Assembly (NCBI RefSeq): GCF_004768785.1
Contig: NZ_SRMQ01000002.1
Coordinates: forward strand, 310,001-374,000
Source: Caproiciproducens galactitolivorans
GTDB taxonomy: Bacteria; Bacillota; Clostridia; Oscillospirales; Acutalibacteraceae
Reading direction: 5' to 3'
Length of the DNA stretch: 64,000 bases
Under the pieces are notes generated by a model. The model saw only the letters and a program-made list of their open reading frames with translations. It was not told the origin of the DNA and did no database searches. Shown here one piece after another: positions 36,453-43,624 of this stretch. A program made the translations under genes and the position numbers. Within the stretch, counting starts at the first letter, position 1. Each line of letters opens with the position of its first letter.

Positions 36453-36614
36453 AATCCATTCTCCTTTGCTCGGCCTTGTCTGTTGCCTAAGCATAAATCG
36501 GTTTCGGTGAAAATTGCTGCCCGTATAAATATATCCGGAAGGATTCCTGTGGTCACAATTTTCCCGGAATCCGCTTAAGTTTATTATACAGGCAAGACCT
36601 GAAATCATAATTTT

Positions 36615-36639
36615 AATGCGGCAGCAGGGCTGCCGCATT
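36615..36639 (-). terminator. Hairpin between pgk and tpiA
   Basis: AATGCGGCAGC / GCTGCCGCATT stem with a short loop and only a weak T-tail on the minus strand. It could partly terminate or stabilise the pgk message. A TATAAT on the minus strand (36583-36588) may give tpiA an internal promoter. Confidence 0.5.
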
Positions 36640-36652
36640 CGTGTTCAAAGAA

Positions 36653-37846
36653 TTATTTTTCGTTCAGGCATGCGATACCGGGCAATTCAAGGCCCTCAAG
36701 GAATTCAAGGGAAGCGCCGCCGCCGGTGGAAATATGGGTCATTTTATCCGCGAAGCCGAGCTTCTCAACCGCAGCGGCGGAGTCGCCGCCGCCGATAATG
36801 GAAATAGCGCCGCTGTCTGCAACCGCTTTTGCAACAGCAATTGTGCCGGCTGCGAAATTATCCCATTCGGAAACGCCCATCGGCCCGTTCCAGACAACCG
36901 TGCCGGAGCCTTTGATCGCGTCGGCAAACAGAGCGGAGGTTTTCGGTCCGATGTCAAGGCCCATCCAGCCTTCGGGAATTTTATCAGAGTCAACAACCTT
37001 ATGCTCTGCGTCCGCTTTGTATTCGGTCGCGACAACGTTGTCGATCGGGATCAGAAATTTAACGCCCTTATCCTTGGCTTTTGCCATCATATCCTTTGCA
37101 AGTTCGACTTTGTCGCTCTCGCAGATGGAGGTACCGATGGAGTAACCGAGCGCATTCATAAAGGTGTAGGCCATGCCGCCGCCGATGATGAGGGTGTCGA
37201 CCTTGTCGAGCAGGTTGGTGATAACGCCGATTTTATCGGAAACCTTTGCGCCGCCAAGAATAGCGGTGAACGGACGCTTCGGATTGGTAAGCGCGCCGCC
37301 CATGATTGTGATTTCCTTCTGGATCAGGTAGCCGCACACAGCCGGAAGGTATGCCGCAACGCCCGCTGTAGAGGCATGCGCACGGTGGGCGGTGCCGAAT
37401 GCGTCGTTTACATAGATTTCGGCCAGAGAGGCAAGCTGCTTTGCAAATTCGGGATCGTTCTTTTCCTCTTCCTTATGGAAGCGGACGTTTTCAATCAGCT
37501 CGACTTCGCCGTCCTTTAAGGAAGCAGCAATGCTCTTTGCGCTGTCGTCGACAACGTCTGTTGCCATTTTGACTTCCTGTCCCAGCGCCTTCGAGAGGTA
37601 TTTGCCAACAGGGGCAAGGGAAAATTTCATGTTGAACTCGCCCTTCGGACGGCCCAGGTGCGAGCAGAGGATTACTTTTGCCTTATGGTCTACCAGGTAA
37701 CGGATGGTTTTCAGTGCTTCATCAATACGCTTTGAATCCGTGATATTGCCTTCCGCATCGAAAGGTACATTGAAATCGCAGCGGACCAATACTTTTTTGC
37801 CCGCGACATCAATATCTTCTACGGTCTTTTTGTTAAGATAGTTCAT
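36653..37846 (-). CDS. pgk: Phosphoglycerate kinase
   Basis: The 397-aa glycolytic enzyme makes ATP from 1,3-bisphosphoglycerate. It has the N-terminal [12 protein letters not shown] motif, [11 protein letters not shown] near 60, the [12 protein letters not shown] hinge near 200, and the C-terminal [13 protein letters not shown] nucleotide loop. It is the first gene of the pgk-tpiA-gpmI cluster. No gapA lies upstream in this window. Confidence 0.97.
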   Translation of the reverse strand: MNYLNKKTVEDIDVAGKKVLVRCDFNVPFDAEGNITDSKRIDEALKTIRYLVDHKAKVILCSHLGRPKGEFNMKFSLAPVGKYLSKALGQEVKMATDVVDDSAKSIAASLKDGEVELIENVRFHKEEEKNDPEFAKQLASLAEIYVNDAFGTAHRAHASTAGVAAYLPAVCGYLIQKEITIMGGALTNPKRPFTAILGGAKVSDKIGVITNLLDKVDTLIIGGGMAYTFMNALGYSIGTSICESDKVELAKDMMAKAKDKGVKFLIPIDNVVATEYKADAEHKVVDSDKIPEGWMGLDIGPKTSALFADAIKGSGTVVWNGPMGVSEWDNFAAGTIAVAKAVADSGAISIIGGGDSAAAVEKLGFADKMTHISTGGGASLEFLEGLELPGIACLNEK

Positions 37847-37897
37847 GCTTACCGCTCCTTTATATTATGATTTCGGAAATTTCAAAACACTTTCGTT

Positions 37898-37926
37898 ATT
37901 ATACAATAATTTGTAAAAGATTTCAA
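37898..37926 (-). promoter_or_regulatory. Promoter of pgk
   Basis: On the minus strand TTGAAA and TATAAT are separated by 17 bp, about 50 nt upstream of pgk. Confidence 0.8.
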
Positions 37927-37965
37927 GCAAATTGGGGCGTTTCAGACAAGTTTGTTAAAAAATAA

Positions 37966-38466
37966 TCACCATTTGTATTCCCGAAGCTGTCCTTTGCAAA
38001 GCAGATTCGGATATCCCCATTGCCGCAGCACCTCATATACGCCGATCGCCACAGAATTCGATAAATTTAAGCTCCGTGCGTCCGGGTTGTTCAGCATGGG
38101 AATACGCACGCAGTGGTCGGGATTTTCATATAAAAGTTTTTCCGGCAGGCCCGCGGTTTCTTTTCCGAAAAACAGGTAGCAGTTGTCGGGGTAGTGCATA
38201 TCTGAGTGAATATGTGTTGCCTTTGTGGAAAAGAAAAAGAAATTGCCTGTATTTTGGCTGAAAAAATCGGAAAGGCTATCGTAATAGGTGATATCAAGCA
38301 GGTGCCAGTAATCAAGCCCGGCGCGCTTGAGTTTTTTATCGTCAATTCGAAAGCCCATCGGCCCTACCAGATGAAGCCGAGCGCCCGTTGCGGCGCAGGT
38401 GCGCGCCACGTTGCCGGTATTCTGCGGAATTTCCGGTTCAACCATTACGATGTTCAGTGTTGGCAT
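37966..38466 (-). CDS. trmL: tRNA (cytidine(34)-2'-O)-methyltransferase
   Basis: The 166-aa protein is a SPOUT-class methyltransferase that modifies the wobble base of leucine tRNAs. Signature stretches are VEPEIPQNTGNVARTCAATG near the N-terminus, LFFGKETAGLPE near 100, and IPM...ARSLNLSNSVAIGVYE near the C-terminus, which forms the trefoil knot. It is transcribed toward pgk but pgk has its own promoter. Confidence 0.94.
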   Translation of the reverse strand: MPTLNIVMVEPEIPQNTGNVARTCAATGARLHLVGPMGFRIDDKKLKRAGLDYWHLLDITYYDSLSDFFSQNTGNFFFFSTKATHIHSDMHYPDNCYLFFGKETAGLPEKLLYENPDHCVRIPMLNNPDARSLNLSNSVAIGVYEVLRQWGYPNLLCKGQLREYKW

Positions 38467-38583
38467 GATAAACTCCTTTATTCATTCATAATTTGGTATT
38501 TATTTTCAACAATAAACTGAAAGAAAGAGGGGAAGATATTGAAAGGCCTTATGATTTTATTTTCAATGTGGAGGTTTTGGATT

Positions 38584-38766
38584 ATGTATCGAGAAACCAT
38601 GGGATTTGTCCGAGGAATGGGCGCCGGTATGCTCGCTGGAATTACAGCCATTGCGATCGGAAGCAGAATGATGAAGGACAACAGGCAGTTCAGACGCAAT
38701 GCAAATAAGGCCATGCGTGCGGTGAACGGCATGTTTGGTAACGTGCAGAGCATGTTTCGAATGTAA
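38584..38766 (+). CDS. Small membrane-associated protein, 60 aa, unknown
   Basis: The ATG at 38584 follows GTGGAGG at 9 nt. An in-frame TTG at 38539 is possible but has a weaker context. The product has a Gly/Ala-rich hydrophobic stretch (FVRGMGAGMLAGITAIAIGS) and a basic C-terminus with RRNANKAMRAVNGMFGN. The layout resembles small YtxH-like envelope proteins, but the match is only general. Confidence 0.6.
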   Translation: MYRETMGFVRGMGAGMLAGITAIAIGSRMMKDNRQFRRNANKAMRAVNGMFGNVQSMFRM

Positions 38767-38788
38767 TTTCAAAAGGACATATCCGGTA

Positions 38789-38826
38789 AAACCCTCGGCG
38801 GGATTTCCCCGCCGAGGGTTCGTTAT
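38789..38826 (+). terminator. Terminator of the 60-aa protein gene
   Basis: AACCCTCGGCGGGG / CCCGCCGAGGGTT forms a long stem followed by CGTTATTTT. Confidence 0.85.
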
Positions 38827-39155
38827 TTTAACGGAAGGACACGATACATAAAACGCACTCTTTCGTTTCTTAATATATTATAATAACTTAGAAAAGCGAA
38901 AACAAGGATAAATCAGGATTAAGAAAATCAACGCCACTTTTGTATTAATGGCGAACCCCTGCTGTACACCGAATTTTTGCGCTAAGCGAAATTCAGTTGT
39001 GCGTTTGGTCACTAATTGCTGATTTTCATACAAATTGAAAAGAAAACTTACGAATTTCTATTTCCCAACCAGATGGAATATGCTATAATATGGTAAATTA
39101 TGCCAAATGTTTGGTGAACTTCTACTAATTGAATTATAACGTTGGGAGCGAAAAC
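38827..39155. other. AT-rich intergenic region upstream of the HTH gene
   Basis: No coding region is supported. A TATAAT near 39082-39087 could be the -10 element of the gene at 39156, with a poor -35. An inverted repeat GCGCTAAGCGAAATTC lies near 38980. Nothing else is recognisable. Confidence 0.35.
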
Positions 39156-40508
39156 ATGAATCTAAGGAATGCAAAAAAAGCGTTGTTATTTAATGATTTT
39201 TTATCCTTACTGGCCGGAGAACCTTTGGAAATAAAATATAAAAATATAGCCCGTTTTTTGCATATATCGGAATCTACGCTTTCAAAGCTTAGACATGGAA
39301 AGCTGAATAAGATGCCCTCTGGTCTGCACCCGGAAAATATAGGGTCCGAATTTGCGGCGGCCCTGACACGCTCCTTTGCACCTACGGTCAGTACGGTTCG
39401 GCGTTTTTCCACTTTTGCGCGGATTGTTAGTGAAAATTACCTCATATCGAATACTTTGGAAAAGGCGGCGGCTTCCTTAACCGTTCCAATGAACAACGTG
39501 AATCTGAAAAGGGTTTGCGCAAGCGAAATTTCGAAATTTATCAAGCGATGCTATGAGGAATCCTATGCCAATTCCGAAATGGATTTCGCCAGCCATGTGT
39601 CTTCGCGCTGCACAGCTCAGTCCGAGATTATTTTTCAAAAAATCTGTGATACTATAAACTGCGACACCTTCGATTCGGAAAAGCTGAGGCAGCTTTTGAA
39701 TGTTGTTTACGCGGCAAATATCCGTCATCAAATCGCCACTTATGTGGGAAACCGATCTGTTATCGACTTGGTTGAGCGGTTTGTACGAAGTCAGGCGGAT
39801 GAGCCTTTTTATAACTATATACACCGGTCGGAGGTTATCTCAATCTCGGAGGATTCTTCCCTCCTTATGCGAACGATTAAAGGCCAGCAGCAGATTGTTT
39901 TTCAGACCACGAAGCCACGGGAAATTATCATGTGTCAGCCGCTGAACCATTTTGTGGATATACCCGATCAGGAAACTATTAAGAAAATACTGCCGCATAT
40001 AAGCTGTACGGTGAACCACATTCCTTTAATAAAATATATCAATATCCATGAAAACTCGAATTACAGCGACTTGACGAGTTTTTTTACTGTACGGCAGGTA
40101 TACGACAATGTCAGCGGTACCGTTATGACCGAGCTTGCTTTCCGTTTCAAACTGTATCCGGGCGTGGCGGGGGAAACCATTAATATAGCTTACGAATGCA
40201 ATCTTATCACTCCGTTTATCAATAATATTTCCTGTAACTACAGTTTTTCTCTTCACTATCCCTGTAAATTCCTTGAGCACGAATTTGCCCTTGACGCCAA
40301 GACAAAAAACAAGTGGGGCGTTCAGGTGAGGCTGTTTACGCCTATGACCACCAGCGCCTGCACAGTAGAGCATCCGGATGAATCCGTAGTACAGATCGGC
40401 GGCACTACGGATTTGAAAAGAATCACCTTTTACGACTGGGCCATGCCGGGCACCGGCTATTTCAGAAATATTTACGAACTGAAGTATGCGGAGCAAATAC
40501 ATAATTAA
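39156..40508 (+). CDS. Helix-turn-helix protein with large unknown domain
   Basis: The 450-aa protein starts at the ATG at 39156 behind GGGAGC. Its first 60 residues contain a helix-turn-helix-like segment (IARFLHISESTLSKLRHGKL), and a second possible one lies near 95-115. The remaining 330 residues have no signal peptide or membrane span, and are rich in Ile, Asn, Thr and Tyr with strand-like patterns. I recognise no enzymatic motif. It may be a ligand-binding regulator of the MORN and metallo-hydrolase genes that follow on the same strand, but those have their own promoter. Confidence 0.65.
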   Translation: MNLRNAKKALLFNDFLSLLAGEPLEIKYKNIARFLHISESTLSKLRHGKLNKMPSGLHPENIGSEFAAALTRSFAPTVSTVRRFSTFARIVSENYLISNTLEKAAASLTVPMNNVNLKRVCASEISKFIKRCYEESYANSEMDFASHVSSRCTAQSEIIFQKICDTINCDTFDSEKLRQLLNVVYAANIRHQIATYVGNRSVIDLVERFVRSQADEPFYNYIHRSEVISISEDSSLLMRTIKGQQQIVFQTTKPREIIMCQPLNHFVDIPDQETIKKILPHISCTVNHIPLIKYINIHENSNYSDLTSFFTVRQVYDNVSGTVMTELAFRFKLYPGVAGETINIAYECNLITPFINNISCNYSFSLHYPCKFLEHEFALDAKTKNKWGVQVRLFTPMTTSACTVEHPDESVVQIGGTTDLKRITFYDWAMPGTGYFRNIYELKYAEQIHN

Positions 40509-40538
40509 ACATTAAACCACTTTATTCATTCACATCTA

Positions 40539-40568
40539 TTGCAAGTTTTCCATAATATCCTATATAAT
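40539..40568 (+). promoter_or_regulatory. Promoter of the MORN/MBL gene pair
   Basis: TTGCAA and TATAAT are separated by 18 bp, about 25 nt before an AAGGAGG site. Confidence 0.65.
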
Positions 40569-40608
40569 AGTAAGAAAATAGTTTGTATTTGAGGAAGGAG
40601 GCCCCGAC

Positions 40609-41988
40609 ATGCCTGTGCAAGATTCGAATCTTGCGCCTGTTTTTTATATGGTTTGTTACAGGCCTTTTGATGGCAATGCGCAAAATAGTGCGATTTTAAC
40701 CGGGGTAAGACGCGATTATCTGACGACCCGCAAAAGCTCCTCCGGAAAATATAAAAAATGTTTGGCAGGAACCAATATTTCGATCCATTATAAAATCGGG
40801 AAAGGGAAGTTCCTCTGGAGGAAAAGCAGCGGCAAAATCCTTTTGCAGGAATCTTACCCGGAGGTTTATGGTTACTGTATATGGACAAGGAGTCTGGCAG
40901 GGGAAACCATAAGCAAAGCCCGCTATGCGAAAGATCATAGCTGGCTTCAGACCGCGTATTACCAGGGCGACACAAAACGCCCCGTCGCCTTTCTAAAACC
41001 CGTGCAGGGCAGTAAGGAATTGCTTCTTCTCGAGCTGGATGCCAAGACGGGGAAGTACGAGGCCGTAAGGCTGTTCCCCTTTGAGAACAACGAGGGAACG
41101 GCGCAGCAGAGCCTAATAAATACGCTTGCGGGCGAGCCGCAGGTTTACGCCGAAACGGATGAAGGCAGTTTTTGCTACTGCACAAAGGAAGAACTTGAGA
41201 GCCGGATATCGGTTTTGAACGATTTGAATACGGGAAAAGAGAGCTTGATCCCCAAATGGCCGTATGTGGAAGAAGAATCAATAACATTCACCTATATTAT
41301 GAATGACGGTTCAGCAAAACCCGCGCAGCCGGAATCGGTTCTGGAATCGCAGGCAGAGCAGCAGACGGAAAATCCTTCGGGGCAAACCGCACAGGAAGCG
41401 GACTATGCGGCGGATCATGAAATTTTCAGTACCGATGAACCGGTAAAGCCTGCGCGTTACACGGTTGCGGCAAAAGGGCTGAATGGCGAAACACAGATTA
41501 GTGATTATCTGCCTCTGCATCTGGAAAAGGCGACAAAACGCATTGTTATCAGCGCGGAAGAAAGCTACCTTTACTTTGGAAAGGTGATTAACGGCCTGCG
41601 CCAGGGGCGCGGCCGAACGCAGATGCAGAATGGCTATACCGCTTACGAAGGCGACTATGTGGATGATAAGCGGGATGGCTTCGGCGCGTATTATTATAAA
41701 TCGGGGAAAATCTGTTATGTAGGCGACTGGAAGGCGAATAGACGCGATGGCCTTGGGATTTCTTACAGTTCCCGGGACGGCACCATATTCTTCGGAAGAT
41801 GGAAGAACAATATCCCCACAGGAAACGGCGCCGCGTTCGACGCGGAGGGGAATTTAATCTATACGGGCGAATGGAAAAACGGGATGCGCCATGGACACGG
41901 TACGGAATATAAAAACGGGGAAATCGTGTTTACAGGGGAATTTCGGGAGGATAAATATTACTCAGGATACAAACGGATTCAGAAATAG
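40609..41988 (+). CDS. MORN-repeat protein with unknown N-terminal domain
   Basis: The 459-aa protein follows AAGGAGG. Residues 1-215 form an unrecognised domain without signal peptide. A Glu/Gln/Ala-rich linker (about 235-285) follows. The C-terminal 135 residues consist of about five MORN repeats, seen as YEGDYVDDKRDGFGAYYY, YVGDWKANRRDGLGI, FFGRWKNNIPTGNGA and YTGEWKNGMRHGHGTEY. MORN repeats usually bind membranes or protein partners. It is probably co-transcribed with the gene at 42012 (23 nt apart). A perfect 18-bp palindrome covers codons 3-9. Confidence 0.8.
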   Translation: MPVQDSNLAPVFYMVCYRPFDGNAQNSAILTGVRRDYLTTRKSSSGKYKKCLAGTNISIHYKIGKGKFLWRKSSGKILLQESYPEVYGYCIWTRSLAGETISKARYAKDHSWLQTAYYQGDTKRPVAFLKPVQGSKELLLLELDAKTGKYEAVRLFPFENNEGTAQQSLINTLAGEPQVYAETDEGSFCYCTKEELESRISVLNDLNTGKESLIPKWPYVEEESITFTYIMNDGSAKPAQPESVLESQAEQQTENPSGQTAQEADYAADHEIFSTDEPVKPARYTVAAKGLNGETQISDYLPLHLEKATKRIVISAEESYLYFGKVINGLRQGRGRTQMQNGYTAYEGDYVDDKRDGFGAYYYKSGKICYVGDWKANRRDGLGISYSSRDGTIFFGRWKNNIPTGNGAAFDAEGNLIYTGEWKNGMRHGHGTEYKNGEIVFTGEFREDKYYSGYKRIQK

Positions 41989-42011
41989 GTGAACGGATAG
42001 AGGGTGGAAAT

Positions 42012-43277
42012 ATGCAGAGCATGGAATTACATAATGTAAGCAGCGGCGAATGCATTGTGCTGCGCGGAGCAAATAAAGATCTATTGATGGTTGACTGTGG
42101 TGAGCCTGGGACGGGCAGTATTTCCGATATCATGAAGCGGTATGCCGGTGCGGTGTACCGCGATTTTTTGCTTACGCACTATCATGAAGCGGAAATCTGC
42201 GGGTTTCAGAAGCTTTTGAAAATCAATCCGAATACCTTTGACCGGATTTTTTTGCCTGCTTCTCCCTGCGATAAGCGCGGCAGGGCGCTTTTATTGGAAT
42301 TTGCCCTTTTTACTTATGCTTTTTCCAATAAAAAGGATGATTTCTATTTGGAAAGCATATTCTTGCTTCGCATCTTTAGCGTTTTGTTAAAGAAATCGGA
42401 CAGCCGGATTTTTGCGCTGAAAATGGGTTCGACTTTCCAGTTTGACGGCGTTGTTTACGACGTTTTGTGGCCAGCCGCAACAGATTATCCATTTTCAGAC
42501 CTGTTTTCCGCGGCGGTGGAAGATATGAACGTCTGTCTTTCATCCCCGTTCCTTCCGGAGGAGGCGGGGCAGTTTCTGAAGCTGAAGGAGCAGTTTTGCG
42601 CCGCTTATCTTGCCTGCTGCGGAACCTCCCCTGTAAATCCGAAGGATATCAGCCGTATGAGTACGATATTTAATAGTATCGAAAATTTATGGCTGCGGCT
42701 GAAATCCCTGCCTTCTGCCCCGGATATTGCGGAAATTCTGGATCGGCCGACGACCCGGGAGGCATACAAAAGGGAACAGCAGGCCGCAAGCATTATTTTT
42801 CAGAACCGGCGCAAAAGCGAGGCCAGCACGGATGATATCCTGATGACCGGTTCCGCCGCGCCGGAAAGTATGGATGCCATTTCAGACAAACTATATGACG
42901 GCTACTATATTTTGAAAGCCCCGCAGCATGGCGCGGCGGGGGCATGGAGCCATCTGTTCAACGAAATCAGCGCTTCGCATATTCTGATCAGTAATGGGAA
43001 TAATAGGAAACCGGAGCCGGTTGCCGGCGAATATCTTGACCTGCCCTCAATAAAGCACTGCACGGACTGTTCTGCCTGCGCATGGTTCCAAAACAGCGGA
43101 TACTCCTGTAATCGGATGAATTGCTGCTATGAGCTGCATGAACCGGGACTGACAATCAAATGCCCGTATTGCCATAGCCAGGATGGACCGGCGCCTTGCG
43201 GAATTTACCAGATTAACCGGGATGTTCCCCGTTCCTGTTTATGCGATAACAAGCCGATTTATATGAGTAAATTGTAA
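42012..43277 (+). CDS. Degenerate metallo-beta-lactamase-fold protein with Cys-rich tail
   Basis: The 421-aa protein follows GAGGGTGG. The N-terminal part looks like the ComEC-type metallo-beta-lactamase fold (HNVSSGECIVLRGANKDLLM, then VDCGEPGTGS), but the metal motif is altered: LLTHYHEAEICG in place of the usual His-x-His-x-Asp-His. A later ILMTGSA replaces the usual Thr-Gly-Asp, and LKAPQHGAAG replaces the usual His-His-Gly. Metal hydrolysis is therefore doubtful. The last about 80 residues contain some fourteen Cys in several Cys-x2/x3-Cys pairs, suggesting a zinc- or Fe-S-binding tail. No signal peptide is present. Confidence 0.65.
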   Translation: MQSMELHNVSSGECIVLRGANKDLLMVDCGEPGTGSISDIMKRYAGAVYRDFLLTHYHEAEICGFQKLLKINPNTFDRIFLPASPCDKRGRALLLEFALFTYAFSNKKDDFYLESIFLLRIFSVLLKKSDSRIFALKMGSTFQFDGVVYDVLWPAATDYPFSDLFSAAVEDMNVCLSSPFLPEEAGQFLKLKEQFCAAYLACCGTSPVNPKDISRMSTIFNSIENLWLRLKSLPSAPDIAEILDRPTTREAYKREQQAASIIFQNRRKSEASTDDILMTGSAAPESMDAISDKLYDGYYILKAPQHGAAGAWSHLFNEISASHILISNGNNRKPEPVAGEYLDLPSIKHCTDCSACAWFQNSGYSCNRMNCCYELHEPGLTIKCPYCHSQDGPAPCGIYQINRDVPRSCLCDNKPIYMSKL

Positions 43278-43412
43278 AGAAGAACGCAATAAAAAGGAAT
43301 TATTTTTCATTCAACTTCTACATACATTGCCATAATGGATAAATATGGATTTATTGCTGGAAGATATTAAAATTAAAACCAAATTTTATATAAAAATATA
43401 TCCAATATATAC

Positions 43413-43441
43413 TTGACAATGCCTGCCAAATATCTTATAAT
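43413..43441 (+). promoter_or_regulatory. Strong promoter of the surface protein gene
   Basis: A perfect TTGACA and perfect TATAAT are separated by 17 bp. This is the best promoter in the window and predicts a leader of about 175 nt before the start at 43625. Confidence 0.88.
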
Positions 43442-43447
43442 CCAATT

Positions 43448-43610
43448 AAACATATGAGTGGTGGTTGTGGCTGCGGCTATGCCAAACGCATTATTGGCAG
43501 AGTTCCCACGAAACCATTGCAAGTCAGGGGGAGAATATCTTAACACCCATGGCGAACATGTATGTTAAATTCTCATAGCACACGCAAATACGCAAAACGA
43601 ACTATTTTAA
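43448..43610 (+). ncRNA. Possible structured 5' leader of the surface protein mRNA
   Basis: The leader is far richer in G and C than the sequence around it and can form stems, for example TGCC/GGCA around 43483-43500 and GTGG/CCAC pairings. It matches no riboswitch consensus I could recall (c-di-GMP I/II, cobalamin, fluoride, purine were considered). It may instead stabilise a very abundant message. Confidence 0.35.
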
Positions 43611-43624
43611 GGAGGACAAAAAGG

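Noticed and set aside
36453-36638. 62-codon upstream extension of tpiA
   Set aside because: The family start with AAAGGAGA lies at 36452; the extension has no resemblance to triose-phosphate isomerase and overlaps a hairpin and a possible promoter.
43454-43543. 29-codon frame in the surface-protein leader (starting Met-Ser-Gly-Gly-Cys-Gly-Cys-Gly)
   Set aside because: Begins about 6 nt after the predicted transcription start with no binding site; the GC-rich repeat more likely reflects RNA structure, although a leader peptide cannot be excluded.
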